From contig CP099849.1 of the NCBI GenBank assembly GCA_030062745.1, forward strand, positions 13,676,144-13,740,143: a stretch of DNA of 64,000 bases, given 5' to 3'. Positions 38,781-49,059 of the stretch are shown here, piece after piece (the stretch's first letter is position 1; every line of letters starts with the position of its first letter). The translations under genes were made by a program, and so were the position numbers. This DNA comes from Capitulum mitella. Its lineage: Eukaryota; Arthropoda; Thecostraca; Pollicipedomorpha; Pollicipedidae. The notes under the pieces are model-generated. The model was given only the letters and a program-made list of their open reading frames with translations, did not search any database and had not been told where the DNA came from.

Positions 38781-39180
38781 CGCCCATGTTCGAAACGGAC
38801 CGACGGTTGTGTGCGGGTTAAGTCATGGAGATATCGTGCCATACATAATTAGTTGTCGGTCTTGACAACACATTGTCAGTTATCTGTATCTGGTGATCTC
38901 TTGACCCCTCGAACAGACAGAGATAAGAGTCGAAAGCAGGGCCTGGAACAAATCTACATAGCAATTTTGAGGAAAATCTGAGAGGGTGCAGTGAATTCAC
39001 CTTCGTGATCTGTCCTCGAATTGCCCTTCGGTGCTGTCTGAACGCCAAAGTGAATGAAAAGGGCGATGTTTTGAGCCATGGGAAGGCCATCTAGACACTC
39101 GAACTGTCGGATATTATGTTTGTTTTGGAAAGACAACTTACCAGGCGTATTACCTGCGGAACAAAAATTTAGCAACGGAA

Positions 39181-40689
39181 ACTATGAAAGGTAACACGGT
39201 GACCTTGGACATAGGCCACAACAATACTTTTTCAGGTTGACGCAGGCAAATGTTCTTTCTGCTTTTGTATTTAACATACCTTTGCGATTTTGAAAATTTA
39301 TAAGTTGATGAATTTTGTGCATTTTCATTGTGCTACGACGCTCCGAACACATTCATGTTACGCCCAGTTCTGGAAACGTCTTGGGGCATATCTTGTCACC
39401 CGTAGATCAGAGAGAGAGTTGATATTGTGCCAGGCGCATTTCACGCACCAGATAACCCCTGGTACCAATTCTCGGCGAAATCTGAGACATGAGGGTGTTA
39501 ATCGTCCTGTCGGTACTGCGCTGGACGAGAGACCACACCAGAGACAATGAGTTACATGTGCCAAGAGCACAGGGTTGTCTGTAGCTTGTATCAGCCAATC
39601 AGTTTAATAGTATCGGACCATCTGTTCGACTCATTAGATGGTTCATGCACATGAGCAATTGGACATTTCGTGCACAGGAAATTTCGGCATGTCCAGCTCA
39701 GGTTACTCATCTGGAGACGTCAGAACTTCCTGCGGGTCGAAACCCGCGCGGACTCAGTGGCTCAAAAGGCCTCCTATCTTCCAGTCTGTATTGTGCTTGA
39801 CTCTTCAACGATGCTGCACACAGAAATCGCCAGGCCAGAGCCGTCGGGAGTTTGAATCACAAAGGACAAACACGTCAGTAAACTTAGAGCAGCTCGTGAG
39901 TCTCTTGGCAATGGGAGCTGGATAGGGGCCGCCAGGGGCGTATTCCAAAATTAACCAGGGGAGATGAGATCATGTTTCAGGGGTCGCCCATACACATTGT
40001 GGGGGAGGCAGTGGAAGTTCTAAGAAAAAAATGTCGTCATGCATTCTTTGTATTTGGACTTGTAAATGTTGTGCGAAGAGATGGCTTCTGCCTCGGCGGG
40101 CAGGTAACCGCGCACCTTCTGCCATTGCGCTATGCCTTAGGTGCCATTTTAGTGGCCAGAGCAGGCGATATGCGTTGGCGGGGCAGGAGCTCTATCACCG
40201 AGCTACCGGAATGCGGGGCTGAGCGTGACACACAGGACCGAATCGTTACATGCGCGTGGTTCGCGATGATGCTCAAGTGCAGCATCATCGCGTGTTAAAA
40301 CAAATGGGAGTTTCAGCCTTTCATGCATTCGATTTCCTTTTCCATACTGGGAGTTAAAGGTTCCCTAATTCTACACATTTTACACTCCATATTTAAAATA
40401 GATTTTAAATATGCATTTTTTAAAATAAAAATATATTTTAAATAAAAAATAGAAAGCTGGCCCTTTAACTAGTAGTCGTTGGTGATCCAACTACACTATT
40501 ACACTGGGCGAAGAGTGCTGCCAGAAAATACCAAGCAAATACTTTTACTTGTGAGGATTAAATTGTTACGAAAAGTTCCAATCGTCCTTCAGACATTCCG
40601 CATGGGCGCCTTTGAAACCTGAAGGTCATGTAAGGTTGGGTACGTATATTTTTCGAACACCATGGGTACCCTTTCAGAACACCAAGGGC
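39181..40689. other. No gene recognised; possible tRNA-like pieces
   Basis: At about 40,170-40,215 the minus strand contains TAGCTCGGTGATAGAGC, an A-box shape, without a good B-box. At 39,735-39,870 are a GGTCGAAACCC and a GGGAGTTTGAATC. A perfect 12-bp hairpin (CGCGATGATGCT, 7-base loop) is at 40,262-40,292. AT-rich TTTAAAATA words are at 40,390-40,450. Confidence 0.35.
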
Positions 40690-41790
40690 ACTCCAAAGGC
40701 CCCATGTGGCCCTTGGGATACCCTTTTATTTTTTATGACATCCTTATAGCTCTCGAGACGTTTTCACACCTCAGGGATGCCCTTTGAGCCCCCGGGGGCA
40801 CCTCTCCAAATTTTGGGGCACCCTTTTGTTTTTGAGGTGTTGTAGCCCTTGGAACAATTTCAAATTTCCGGGACGTCCCTCTGGGGTTTTGGGCGTCTGT
40901 CTGTTTGTTGAGGCGTTCTTCTAAACGTCGGGAATATTTTCGGACCACAGGGACGTCTGACCCCTCGGGGGCGCCCCTCCTGGTGTTCGGGTTGCCCAGA
41001 CTCTTTAGGATGTCCTTTAGCCCTCGACACATATATTCGGAGTACAGGGACGTGCTTTGAATCCTCAGGGGCGCCCCTCCATGGTTTGGGTTACCCGTTT
41101 ATTTTTCAGGGCATTCGTCTAGACCTGAGGACATATTTGCAGACCACATGGGCGCTCCTCGAGCCTTTGGGAGCACCGCTTCAGTGTTTGGGCGCCATTT
41201 TATTTTATTTTAGTGTCCGTCTAGCCTTCGAGACGTATGTTCAAACCTCAGGGACGCACTTTGGAGCCATCTGGGCCCCAAGAAATAAAAGCCCCAAAGA
41301 ACAATAGGTCTCCTCAAACCCTGGAGGGGCTCCAGGGTTTGAGGAGACCTATTATTTTTTGGGGGCTTCCCTCTAGCTTTCGGAACGCATCTTCAAATCT
41401 CAGCGCGCCTTTAAGAGCCATTGGGGCGCCATTTAAGTCGTCGGGGGTGCTCCTCCAGTGGTTGGGGCGCACTTTTATTGTTTAGGGCGTCCTTCTTGCC
41501 TTCGGTACATAGGCTGAGGGGCGTCCGAATGAACCCTCGGGGCACCCTTCCAATTGGGTAGTTTGGGACGCCTTTTATTTTTCAGGACGTCATTATGGGC
41601 CTCGAGGCATATTTTCAGACCACAAAGGCGCCATTTCGGCCCTCGGGGGCGCCCTTCCAGGGTTTTGGACACCGTTTTATCCTTCAAGGTATCCTTTTAG
41701 TCATCGGGATGTTTTCATTCCTCAGGGGCGCCGTTTGAGCTCTCCGGGGGAGGGGAGGGGAAAGGACTTCTCCGGACTTTGAGGTACCCT
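40690..41790. repeat. Satellite-like array, unit about 100 bp
   Basis: About 11 degenerate units. The T-rich block (CCTTTTATTTTT and variants) recurs near 40,721, 40,821, 40,901, 40,995, 41,094, 41,197, 41,352, 41,471, 41,571 and 41,672. Each is followed by GGCGTCC-TCTAGCC-TCGAGACAT, then CCTCAGGGGCGCC and GCCCTCGGGGGCGCCC blocks. Confidence 0.9.
41303..41353. repeat. Perfect 23-bp hairpin inside the 100-bp array
   Basis: The arm at 41,303-41,325 (AATAGGTCTCCTCAAACCCT plus three bases) pairs without mismatch to 41,331-41,353, with a 5-base loop. Confidence 0.98.
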
Positions 41791-42099
41791 TGGGGTTTCA
41801 TGACCATTCAGTTGCGTTGCGTTACTGATTCTCTTCTCATCCTCGGGACATTTTTAAGCCTCGTGAACCTTAGGGGCGAGCCTGGAAGGCATAATTTCAG
41901 GATTAAACATTACACGGTATTCCCGAGAGGCGCACCTTCGGCGCCCAAGGAGGAGGCCATGGCTTGACGGCATCCCTGGGAACCTAATCAAATGTCTGAA
42001 TGTTTAAAGCGGGCCTGTGGTGAAAGCTAATAAAATGTTGAGAGTGTGACTGACAAACGAACGGTGTTGCCCCTCCTCTTCGAAGTGATTAACGAGCAT

Positions 42100-42560
42100 T
42101 CCGCAGGGTGGCATGCTCCTTCTCCGCCCCAACACGAGTGCAGCGGCGGCGGCTTACTTCCCGGTCTCTTCCGCGCCACGGAGGCCGGGGCGGACAACCT
42201 CAGGGGAGGGCTATCTTCATGATCACCTCTCCGTCACGCGGTGATAGACGCGGTCCATGGCATGTTTGCCGCCGTCTGCCGGCGCCTTGACCCGGATGAC
42301 GTCAGAGTGTCCATCAGCTGGCCATGAACGGCAGCGCGCCCGACACACACGTGTCGCGCTATCGGCAGGCAGCCGTCACCAGCCGGACCGGAATAGACGA
42401 CCCGGCGGCACCGTTTCACCTCCAAATCCGCCGCAGTGGCGCGTCTAAAAATAACGGCCGACGAGCATGGGTCTGGCCGGCATCTGACGACCAATGAGAG
42501 CCGGCGAGAAAAGCCGGCCCGGCCTGGCATCGGTGTCCTATTGACTAGGTCAGTGCCTGT
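42100..42560. promoter_or_regulatory. CpG-rich island with CRE and CCAAT motifs
   Basis: Many CpGs occur in a GC-rich stretch. A consensus CRE TGACGTCA lies at 42,297-42,304 and CCAAT at 42,491-42,495. There is no recognised exon nearby. It could be a promoter, possibly of the kinase gene whose first exon is missing, or a GC-rich repeat. Confidence 0.35.
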
Positions 42561-43179
42561 GGCCGGACCGTGTGGCCCCGCTTAATTCCACTGATTCACC
42601 AACCAGGTTAGTACACGGCTGGAGATTTTCGAAGATTATTTGGAGGGTCTCCACAGGATTTAACACTATTTCATTACAGCCATTACCATAAGTCTGAAGA
42701 CCTAATGTTAAAATACCCGAAAAAATGTGCGCGTTGGGGGAGGGGGTCCCTTTCCAGCCCCCCAGGATCTCCAGCCATGAATAAACAGCGCCAGATCCTG
42801 GTCTGGGAGATGACGCAGTCGCCTGGGACAAGCCTGCGCCGGAAGACGTTCTAAGGCAAAGTGTGGAATTTAACGGTGCATCTGAAAAAAATCGAGTCGG
42901 CTGCAGCCAATCGAATAGATCAAACCATTGTCGGCTGATAAGGCTGATGGAAAGTGCGGCTACATACCGGCGAGATTTTGTAAAATTACCAAGGGAAGCA
43001 GCTGTCCGTGGCATTGCCTTTTCAGTGACATGCAGCAGATCTTGATCGCTTCTGCGCGGCAAATTTGCTTTGACATGTGGTTTCTATAATGGTGCAATAC
43101 TAGTTGTTTCTGTATCCGTTTACTTACGCGTGGAAGAAATAACCAGCAACTTGTAAAAATGAATCATGCATATACATAT

Positions 43180-43316
43180 TCTTGCACGGTGTCGGAAAAA
43201 CGAAATGTTCTAGATTAAGGTCATTGACACAATATCTGGCATGAGCATAGTGAGCCGCCAGAAATTGTGTCAGTTTCCGAAATCTGTCACATGAAGTTTA
43301 TCTGGCATCGTGCAAG
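43180..43316. repeat. 137-bp foldback sequence with inner 16-bp stem
   Basis: The outer arms TCTTGCACGGTGTC and GGCATCGTGCAAGA pair with few mismatches. The inner arms at 43,225-43,240 and 43,257-43,272 (TGACACAAT-TCTGGC) pair with one mismatch. Confidence 0.8.
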
Positions 43317-43760
43317 AAACTGTTCCCTATATGTTCGAACGAAGCAAACGAATAAGCGTTTTTTGGATTCTCGTCCAAAGCCTTATTTTAACACAATAGA
43401 ATGATCGAATTTCATAGACTTTATTTCAAAGATCGAATGATCGAATGGTATGACGATCATGACAGATCGAATGAACAGTCCTTAATTTCGTGTGATGTAC
43501 GTGGGTATTACGAATACAAATGCATTTTCATATATGCAAGGAAATTGTAAAGCATCGCGTTAATAGTGAATGCAGGAAGTTTCAAATCGCTAAACAGCAT
43601 TACGTCTTTTGCCTCGCACCTTATTTTTCGTATATGTGGTATCCAAAGCAAACGCAAACCATTCAGGTTATCAGGATTACCAAGCCATGCAGGTAATCCT
43701 CATGCCAAGTTTCCTGCATGGAACTTCCCACACCTTAACTGCATTAAGCATACAGGAACA

Positions 43761-43900
43761 AGAATTCCACCTACTCAGTGGCCATGCCTCGATCAAAATA
43801 ATATAGCCTGTTGCCAGATGTGCGTTTTGAAGAATTCCGCCTGTTCAGTGGCCATGCCTGGACCAAAATAATATGGCCTGTTGCCAGATGTGCATTTTGT
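43761..43900. repeat. 70-bp tandem duplication
   Basis: GAATTCC-CCT-TCAGTGGCC, AAAATAATAT-GCCTGTTGCC and AGATGTGC occur twice at a 70-bp offset. Confidence 0.95.
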
Positions 43901-44911
43901 TATTACAGTCTCAAGAGGTGGCAGAGGACACATTTCAAAAAGAACGTCCTGCAGACATCGTGCGGCAAACTGTGTTCGCTGTCGAGTCATGGCGACGGCT
44001 TCCATCTTCTAGCTGTACGAAATCCCATGTCATGAAAGACAACACAGGGAAGTGACATGACAGTTTTCTGGACAACCGCATTATGTGCCCAAAAAATAAA
44101 GTTGCTCCATGTCCCAAACACGGGAAACAGAACGAGACCTGAACCTTAAAGTAAACTTTTTATGAAATATAAAATGTATGTGGTTATAACGGGCTACTGA
44201 TGGCGAATTCCAGGGATAGCAGACAGCCGCTGCTACGCTTATTATAAATTTTTAAGAATCAAGCTTGCGCCATTCCCATGGTAAATGAACAAGATTCTAA
44301 ACTGATATAAATGAAACGTCGAACATTTCTTTAAGCAATGCTATACGACTTCCTCAATAAGAACTGATGCCTATTAAAAACAGGAACTATTACGTCGCAA
44401 CAGAACCGAACTTAGAAAAATAAAAACGCTAAATGTCCCACGCAACTGGTATTTTTGTAATTGTATGCTTGAATAACAAATGCTTCCATAAGCGTTTTTG
44501 ATGTGCTGTATTAACCTTCCATTGCGGAAGCATATGTCTAGAATACACTGCCGTGCATTAGATTACCTTGCAGTGCAATTGTCATTGCACTCTAACGATT
44601 TCTTACTTAAGGACAGTGGCCATTTAAATGCCATTTTTGGTGCACCGGTGGCGCATTTTTGGTGTACCTAGGTGGCGTCCCTGCCGCTGATAAACTAAGT
44701 GCAGTAAAACACTGGTCAGAGTGACAGTAACGGCCAGTCGTCGCTTCCCAACTCTTGATGACTGTTGAAAACCCGTTTTTCCCTATTTTGTTTATCATTA
44801 AACATTTGAATAGGACGCACATCGTCAGTTTTGGGGAAAACTTGCAAGCCGTTCCGGGACTGTAACCACTGAACTGCACTAACGGGTGAACACTGGGAAA
44901 TGAGGCAATAT
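43901..44911. other. Nothing recognised
   Basis: AT-rich sequence with no gene or element signature. Confidence 0.4.
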
Positions 44912-44915
44912 TTGA

Positions 44916-46112
44916 CCCTATTCCCGGCAGGGGGGCTAAATTCGCCCCCTAGGGTTTTTTCTTGCCAATTCCAGGCTTTTTTGACGCAGCTTCACGAAAC
45001 TTGGTCACTTTTCCTAGCTATTCTTTCTACGTGCCGTGACAAAACTTCAAAATTCCATTTTGCTCAAGGGCGGAGCCAGGCAACGTTTTTGGGAGGCACC
45101 TCAGGCCATTTTGGTCATTTTCAGGGGAAAGAGAAAATGTCTGTTAAAAACAGCGTTTTTAAGGTAAAACTTAAAACTTTATATGGATGAGAAGCTAAAT
45201 AGTTGGGCAATGTGCAGATGTAATGTTGTTTGTCTGGGGTCAGTTTACAAGGTCAGGTCAAGGTCAAAAGCCAAAATTTATTTTTTGCAACAATTTTTGC
45301 GCTGTTTTTTTTTCAAATGCCAAACCCCAAATATATAGGACGTAACAAGTTGCCCTCTGCTTGTGTGTCAAATTTCAGCTTTGTATCAGGTCGGGTCACG
45401 GAGCTATGACCTGAAATGTCAGTGAGCGTACCCTATATCGCAATAGCCATAAAGTGAAAGTTTTGAAATAGAGTGAATTCAAATGATTGAAAACGTTTAC
45501 AGATAATATTAAATGCACACGAGATCATTCCAAGTGGCTCCAAGGTCACTGGAGGTCATTTACGATCAAAGGTCACAAGTTGATCTGAAGAACGTGTGAC
45601 CATGACAATTTCCGTTTTTTCAAGTCCCTGGCACTGCCTATGCTAACATTATACAACCATTGTAATGCGATTTGTATTTCTTTAGCATAACATGAATAGC
45701 AGAAGCCAAAAGTGTTTTTGCCTTTTGTTCATTCAGTTGTTAAAAACTAATCATCGTATTTTTAAAACCCTGTTAACGCCCATGAATTTTCCCAAAATTT
45801 CAGTTGTGTGTACCAATGGTAAACGTCCTATCCATAATCTCTCGATTCATGCCAGTTTGATCGAAATAGGTCCATAAACAACGGAGTTATAAGAAGCCCA
45901 AAAATACCCCTTATTTTTGTCATTTTTGCCCCCCTGTATCCACAGTTCTCAAATTTTTAGAATTTCTTTCTATAAAAATGCAGTTCACCTCATGGCCAAT
46001 CGACTGCCGTTTGTTGCAATGAAATCGGGTGTGTAGTTCTCGAGATCTCAGGGGGCCAAATCCGCCACCCTGCCGGGAATCGACCATACCGTGTAGCCCT
46101 CCGGGAATAGGG
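44916..46112 (+). mobile_element. Full-length TTAA-target TIR element, 1.2 kb, non-autonomous
   Basis: The left end is CCCTATTCCCGGCAGGGG, preceded by TTGA (one change from TTAA). The right end is CCGGGAATAGGG, followed by TTAA at 46,113-46,116. The right end holds a second, internal GCCGGGAAT motif about 40 bp in. It is homologous to 1-953, 6,585-7,755 and 18,426-18,495. It has no transposase frame. It carries several AGGTCA words, including a direct repeat at 45,255-45,266. Confidence 0.88.
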
Positions 46113-46199
46113 TTAAAAAGTCATACTGTGAACACATTTATTACTACATGAACATTTAACTTGGCAGAAACGTAATCATGGATGTTGCGGTCAGTTCTT

Positions 46200-46815
46200 G
46201 CTTAGTGAATCATCTTCAGCACCTCTGCTTGGCAGTGCGCACGCGTCTGGGCACGCCCACCAGCATTTTGCGCAGCACTTCTGGGTGCAGAGCAGTGATC
46301 TCCTAGCGTATCCTGCGCTTCAGGACGAGGTCAGATGCTGCATACCAGCATTCCTGATGCACCCTCTGTTTAAAGGTGTTCCAAGCGTCCTCACTAGTAC
46401 GTATGTAGGGCACAAGGGGATTGGTGTCACGTGACACATACGGCACTCTGGCCTTTTCTAGCATCTCGCGGGTTTTCTTGGCGTAATGAGCGCTGACCAA
46501 GTCTGGCCAGAACAACCCCTTTCGGAACAGTTCTTGTCCTAAAATGGAATGGGCACGTCTCTTACGCAATTTTCACGATACACGTTGCCATCAGCATTCC
46601 GTGATAACCGAACGTGTCACGTCCTTTGGAGAGATGGCAAGACATACGAGAAGTTTGCGGGCGAATTTGTTCTGTGGCCTCTGTTGTTCTGCTAAACAGT
46701 CTTCGTGAGGTCCAGCATAGTACCCAAGGTTTCCTAATATATAGCTCCCGTGGTAGGTGAAGCAACTTTCATCCTCGTCAACAATTCTTCTCAATTTGAT
46801 GTGTTCACGCGACAT
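46200..46815 (-). pseudogene. Tc1/mariner-type transposase relic, C-terminal half
   Basis: Minus-strand frames give RRIVDEDESCFTYHGSY (position of the D-E start of the catalytic core), YYAGPHEDC, RPQNKFARKLLVCLAISPKD, then FWPDLVSAHYAKKTREMLEK and VPYVSRDTNPLVPYIRTSED with WNTFKQRVHQECWYAASDLVLKRRIR. These match the second catalytic aspartate region (FWPDLASAHYAK) and the NPP..RPIED..W region of mariner-like transposases. The helix-turn-helix half is missing, and frameshifts occur near 46,570. It is inactive. Confidence 0.88.
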
Positions 46816-46821
46816 AGACGC

Positions 46822-46972
46822 GTTTATACGGGCATTTGGAAAGCTGCCAGATTCCCGGCCAGGTTGGCCGGATTGACTAACTTTAAAATAAATGCTGATT
46901 TAAACTACAATTGGTTCTGGAAAGGCGTATTTTAACATCATGGGACAGAATGAATGGATTGCAATCCAAAGA
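46822..46972. repeat. Dispersed repeat copy (see 32,022-32,165)
   Basis: It lies exactly between the mariner relic and the Penelope RT fragment. The other copies have neither neighbour, so it is a separate repeat or an untranslated part of one of them. Confidence 0.8.
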
Positions 46973-47577
46973 GGAGTGACTGGGCCTCAGGTCTTTGCGA
47001 GACAATGATGGCATTGTCATTCTGCCGGCGGACAAGAGCCAGAAGGCATGTGCATTAACTAAGGCGGATTATGTGCAGAAGTACCACCACCTGCCTGATG
47101 ACCGAAAAACCTACAGCGAAGTGTCACGTGACTCTAACAACTCAATGAATACCAGTCATCAAAAAGCCCCAGGGAATGAAGGAACAAGGCCACATCAAAA
47201 ACACGTACTTGTCACGTAATGCCGGCTCGACTCAAAATGTTCGTTGAGCTTGCCCAGATTTTACGGCCTTTCGAAGACTCATAAGGAAAACACATCACTG
47301 CGGCCCATGGTATCATTCATCGGGTCATCAAACTGCAACTTATCCAAGCACATCGGAAAACTGCTCTCATCTCTCATCAGTAGATCCCATCGGCACGTCT
47401 GAAACTCCAAAGAGTTGGCGAGCAGTCTCCGACAAACCCAGCTGTCTCCCCGGTATATTCTCATGTTATTCGACGTCAGCGCGCTCTTCACGACTGTCCC
47501 CACAGCAGAAGTCATCATGTTGATTAGCACGGCATTGACCGGGATATTTCGCCACATTCCATTGACTAGTGGGGGCG
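46973..47577 (+). pseudogene. Penelope-like element reverse transcriptase fragment
   Basis: The plus strand begins LRSLRDNDGIVILPADKSQK, then KADYVQKYHHLPDDRKTY. In a second frame come FYGLSKTHKENTSLRPMVSF, IGSSNCNLSKHIGKLLSSL and NSKELASSLRQTQL. RT motif A follows as LFDVSALFTTVP. This order is specific to Penelope-like RTs. It has at least one frameshift and two in-frame stops and ends before motif C (YxDD). The GIY-YIG parts at 27-29 kb could belong to the same family, but nothing here links them directly. Confidence 0.9.
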
Positions 47578-49059
47578 TTTAAATGCCTCCTTGTCTGTCT
47601 CGCGAACCGATGGTCCACTTCGGCCAATTCAAATGGTAATCGATAGCACCGATTTGCACCGAACTTCGCGGCCCTGTGACATACACACTTTTGACTTTGG
47701 GGTCAATGATGACGTCACAGGTCAGGTCAAGTACGAAAAGTGGCCATTTTCTCCAGGGTCGCCTAATCACAATGAAAAACAGAACGAAACTGAAGCTTGC
47801 TTGGTAATATGTTTCTGGCAATTTAATTTTATATTCAAAGCGTCACCTCGCCCTAGGTCATGCAAGGTCAACGTCACAGGTCGGATAAAATTTTACCTCC
47901 GTTATAACGTGTCGTACGATACAAGTTTCCTGGCCCAAGTGACAGAGATATTTTAAAAATGACACTTTCAAGGAGCCTTGGGCACAAAAAAACTTGAAAT
48001 GATCCCAATCATTGTGCACATGCAACATTGCGACTTTCTGAAGTACCACGAGCACGCTAGTGATCTCCATGTATGAAAAATACATATTTGGCCTAGGATG
48101 ACCTCGCATGAGGTCACAAGAGCTCTATACTGAAGTCTCGGGTCATGGTGATATGCAGTGCACGCCACAACCACCATACATTGTAAAAGTATCGACAACA
48201 CGGCGGTGAAATAAAGCTGGACGTGAAATCGCAAAACATGGTCGTATTTGTGGCGCCATTAAGACGTGACCTGACAAGACCTTGTTTCCAAAAATTGCCA
48301 GTACCGTATAACGCCCTTACTTTAGCTAGTTTTCAGATTCAGACTTGAATAACTTTCCTGCCAATCAATACAGCGTGACTGCAATGGCTCCCAAAGTTGT
48401 GACAAATTGAAAGCTTTCGAAATCACTAAGTTTTCTCCTCCCCTAGCGAACAGGGGAATGCGATTTTTTTAATGCGTGTGGCTAAAGTTTGGACTGGTTT
48501 TCCAAAACTGGGCGACCCAAATTTTTCGTTGTATTTTTCGACGGAGAGAGCGTCCGTTTACGACTTAAGCCACCGTGGGGGTTTTTAAAAAAGCAGTTAG
48601 CAAATCCCTAGCTATTTTTTAGGTTCAACATGCACCTTGATGCTGAAATTTTGGAAACATGCTTATTATGGCCTGATAGTTACAGTGACTGAACACAAAC
48701 AGTCGGGCAAAAAAACCTCATCCGCAGAAAACTTGACAGAATCACTCAGATGCAAATCTGCCGGTTGCGTTCAGACGGTCACCGGAAGCATCTTCGCGTC
48801 GATGTGAAATTCAGCTGTCGACATAAGTCCCCGGCGGTCGGGGGTGACTTTCTTGACATGACGGAACACCTGACTGCGTGCAATGACACTGATGTCATCT
48901 TTGATTGGGAACACAAACGTGAGTTTCGTTTGTTTTTCGAGGAATGACACAATGAAAGGTTCCGTGGCCAAACTCGAGCAAACAACAACTTCATGTTTTT
49001 CTTTCCCGTCAACTGGGCGATGACGAAATCTCCGAGCGACATCCCCCAGTTGATCCTGG
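47578..49059. other. Nothing recognised apart from scattered AGGTCA-type words
   Basis: GACGTCACAGGTCAGGTCAAG at 47,709-47,729 and CATGAGGTCAC at 48,106-48,116 are examples. No coding similarity was seen. Confidence 0.4.

Larger units (their letters stand above)
37330..38817. mobile_element. TTAA-flanked insertion, 1,488 bp, piggyBac-like ends
   Basis: TTAA at 37,326-37,329 and at 38,818-38,821 flank an element that starts CCCG and ends CGGG. Each end has a subterminal GACTG + G-run + CAGTT + C-run motif, in inverted orientation. The flanks continue each other relative to the uninterrupted paralogous arm at about 33,800-33,955. No transposase was found. Inside is a 368-bp-offset duplication. 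Confidence 0.8.
33540..39175. repeat. Large inverted repeat, outer arms
   Basis: 33,540-33,955 matches the inverse of 38,822-39,175 plus 37,265-37,325. Translated in the same sense the arms share CGGACGGCAGCGAAGGGCAAT-type sequence, TTTCTCAGATTT, AGACCGA and ATATCTC. The right arm is split by the insertion at 37,330-38,817. Confidence 0.8.

Noticed and set aside
40115-40245. tRNA-like A-box on the minus strand
   Set aside because: No convincing B-box or acceptor stem, so I did not call a tRNA or SINE.
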